The notes below the pieces were generated by a model that saw nothing but the letters and a program-made list of their open reading frames with translations, was not told the DNA's origin and searched no databases. Below are positions 62,604 to 64,000 of a stretch of DNA of 64,000 bases, piece after piece; position 1 is the stretch's first letter, and the number at the start of each line of letters is the position of its first letter. The translations under genes were made by a program, and so were the position numbers. Origin of the DNA: Phycisphaeraceae bacterium (lineage in GTDB: Bacteria; Planctomycetota; Phycisphaerae; Phycisphaerales; Phycisphaeraceae); NCBI GenBank assembly GCA_002704825.1, contig PAIY01000186.1, positions 1 to 64,000 of the forward strand, in the 5' to 3' direction.

Positions 62604-64000
62604 ATGGCTGACAAACCCAATCTGCTTTTGATCACCTCCGACCAGCAACACTGGTTCACCCTTGGCATCAACAATCCCAAGATCAAGACGCCTAACCTTG
62701 ATCGTCTTGCCAAGATGGGCACCAACTTCACGCGTGCCTACTGCCCCAACCCGACATGCACCCCCACGCGTGCCACGCTGATCACGGGTCAGTATCCGTC
62801 ACAGCACGGTGCTTTTACACTGGGGACCAAGCTCCCGGAAAACGTGCCAACGCTCGGTGAATATCTGCATGACGAAGGCTACTGGACCGCATTGGTCGGC
62901 AAGGCTCACTTCCAGCCGCTGTTCAGTCATCCCGAACTGGACTGCGAAAGTGTTGAGTCATACCCACTGCTGCGTGACCTGGAATTCTGGAAGACGTTCA
63001 ATGACAAGCACACGCCTTGGTATGGTTTTGATTATGTCGAAACCTGTCGCAACCACACCGACGAAGGTCATGCCGGCCAGCACTACGGTATCTGGCTCGA
63101 AGAGCAGGGGCTGACCGACTGGAAAGAATACTTCGGCCCGCGCAATGACAAGGTTAAAGACAGCAACTGGTCCAAGAGTCCGACACAGAACAAGACCACC
63201 CATTGGGAACTGCCTGAAGAACTGCACTACACCGCATGGACCGGTAAGCGCACCATCGCTGCAATCGAAAAAGCCAAAGCAGACAACAAACCGTTCTTCA
63301 TCTGGTCAAGCTATCACGATCCGCATCCGCCCTATGCTGTGAGTGAACCGTGGGCAAGCATGTACAACCCTCAAGACATGGAACCGGGTGAGTTTGTCGA
63401 AGGTGAATTCGACAAGATGCCCCCGCCACACAACATGACCCGTGAAGACAAACCTGACTTCTCGGTGTACAACAAGGACGGTAAAGGCAATCACGGTTAC
63501 CAGCGTCACGTGCATGAACGCAAGTGGATGCAGGAAATGATGGCATGCTACTACGGCATGATCAGCTTCATGGACCACTGGATCGGCCAGACACTCGACG
63601 CGCTGGAAGAAAACGGCATGATCGACAACACCATGATCGTCTTTACCTCCGATCACGGTCACTTCCTCGGTCAGCATGGTTTGCTTGCCAAGGGGCCGTT
63701 CCACTATGACGATGTCATCCGCGTGCCGATGATCGCTGCGTGGAAGGATCATATCCCCGCAGGCAAAGAGACCGATGATGTGCAATCCCTCGTCGACTAT
63801 GCCCCGACCTTCTGCGCTGCAGCCGGTATGGATGTTCCCCGCAGCATGTCCGGCAAGAACGTACTTGCCAACTGGACTGACGGTGAAGAAGTCCGCGATT
63901 ATGCCATCGTCGAAAACCATCACCAGGTCGGCCCGGAAGTCCACCTGCGGACCCTCATCCATAAGGGCTATAAGCTGACCATCTACCGCGGTCGTGATTG
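62604..64000 (+). CDS. Type I sulfatase, cut by the window end
   Basis: At least 465 residues, with no stop before the window ends. Start ATG 62604 (MADKPNLLLITSDQQHWF). The maturation motif is Cys52-Thr-Pro-Thr-Arg56 (PTCTPTRATLITGQYP). VGKAHF and FTSDHGHFLGQHG give the metal and sulfate-binding residues. There is no signal peptide, as in its neighbour. The two share little beyond the core, so they probably cut different sulfate esters. The C-terminal domain is partly outside the window. Confidence 0.88.
   Translation, partial: MADKPNLLLITSDQQHWFTLGINNPKIKTPNLDRLAKMGTNFTRAYCPNPTCTPTRATLITGQYPSQHGAFTLGTKLPENVPTLGEYLHDEGYWTALVGKAHFQPLFSHPELDCESVESYPLLRDLEFWKTFNDKHTPWYGFDYVETCRNHTDEGHAGQHYGIWLEEQGLTDWKEYFGPRNDKVKDSNWSKSPTQNKTTHWELPEELHYTAWTGKRTIAAIEKAKADNKPFFIWSSYHDPHPPYAVSEPWASMYNPQDMEPGEFVEGEFDKMPPPHNMTREDKPDFSVYNKDGKGNHGYQRHVHERKWMQEMMACYYGMISFMDHWIGQTLDALEENGMIDNTMIVFTSDHGHFLGQHGLLAKGPFHYDDVIRVPMIAAWKDHIPAGKETDDVQSLVDYAPTFCAAAGMDVPRSMSGKNVLANWTDGEEVRDYAIVENHHQVGPEVHLRTLIHKGYKLTIYRGRD

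Noticed and set aside
1-64000. CRISPR array
   Set aside because: No regularly spaced direct repeat was seen; the repeats present are palindromic and dispersed.
1-64000. Insertion sequence or prophage
   Set aside because: No transposase, integrase or phage structural gene is visible; the repeats are short and non-coding.

Overview
The window is about 64 kb of bacterial chromosome with dense, mostly intact genes. It most likely comes from a marine or sediment planctomycete of the Phycisphaerae type. The support is indirect: several stand-alone prepilin-like proteins with the H-X9-DG C-terminal motif, a giant secreted protein with the planctomycete LEPRxLLS leader, a rich set of secreted polysaccharide-degrading enzymes and sulfatases, two large flagellins, and a CxxC...CPxCG membrane protein. 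No rRNA, ribosomal protein or other strong taxonomic marker is present, so the assignment is an inference.

Layout. Bases 1-1960 hold a palindromic repeat cluster, a small zinc-ribbon membrane protein and a truncated-looking alpha/beta hydrolase. Bases 1964-10024 are a carbohydrate locus: LacI regulator, pseudopilin, GH2-like enzyme, secreted beta-sandwich protein and Gfo/Idh/MocA oxidoreductase. Bases 10050-23951 are all on the minus strand: hybrid histidine kinase, FabI, sulfotransferase, a fused asparagine synthase, two flagellins and a 1029-residue LEPRxLLS beta-helix protein. Bases 24367-31598 are mixed: CE2-type esterase, glycosyltransferase/response-regulator fusion, Tat lipoprotein amidase, tRNA-Glu, an NmrA-like gene broken by one TGA, and two inverted copies of a dispersed repeat. 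Bases 31793-59134 are the main polysaccharide region, with two heparinase II/III-like lyases, three GH5-like enzymes, a sodium symporter, two oxidoreductases and four more regulators of GntR/LacI type. Bases 59312-64000 hold a class I fumarase and two sulfatases, the second cut by the window edge.

The most striking pattern is a module seen five times: one LacI- or GntR/LacI-type regulator, then one or two small prepilin-like H-X9-DG proteins, then one large secreted glycoside hydrolase or lyase, in that order, co-directional and tightly spaced. Four of the five have a clear palindrome just upstream of the regulator. There is no SusC/SusD pair. I infer that the pseudopilin is a dedicated surface, sensing or export partner for each enzyme. 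I know of no formal description of this triad as a system.

The genes fit together as follows. Secreted GH2/GH5-like enzymes, heparinase-like lyases, a PL9-like beta-helix protein and a CE2-like esterase attack anionic, acetylated and probably sulfated polysaccharides outside the cell. A sodium symporter imports products, sulfatases without visible signal peptides could remove sulfate inside, and oxidoreductases and fumarase feed central metabolism. Dispersed hairpin repeats of five families sit between genes.
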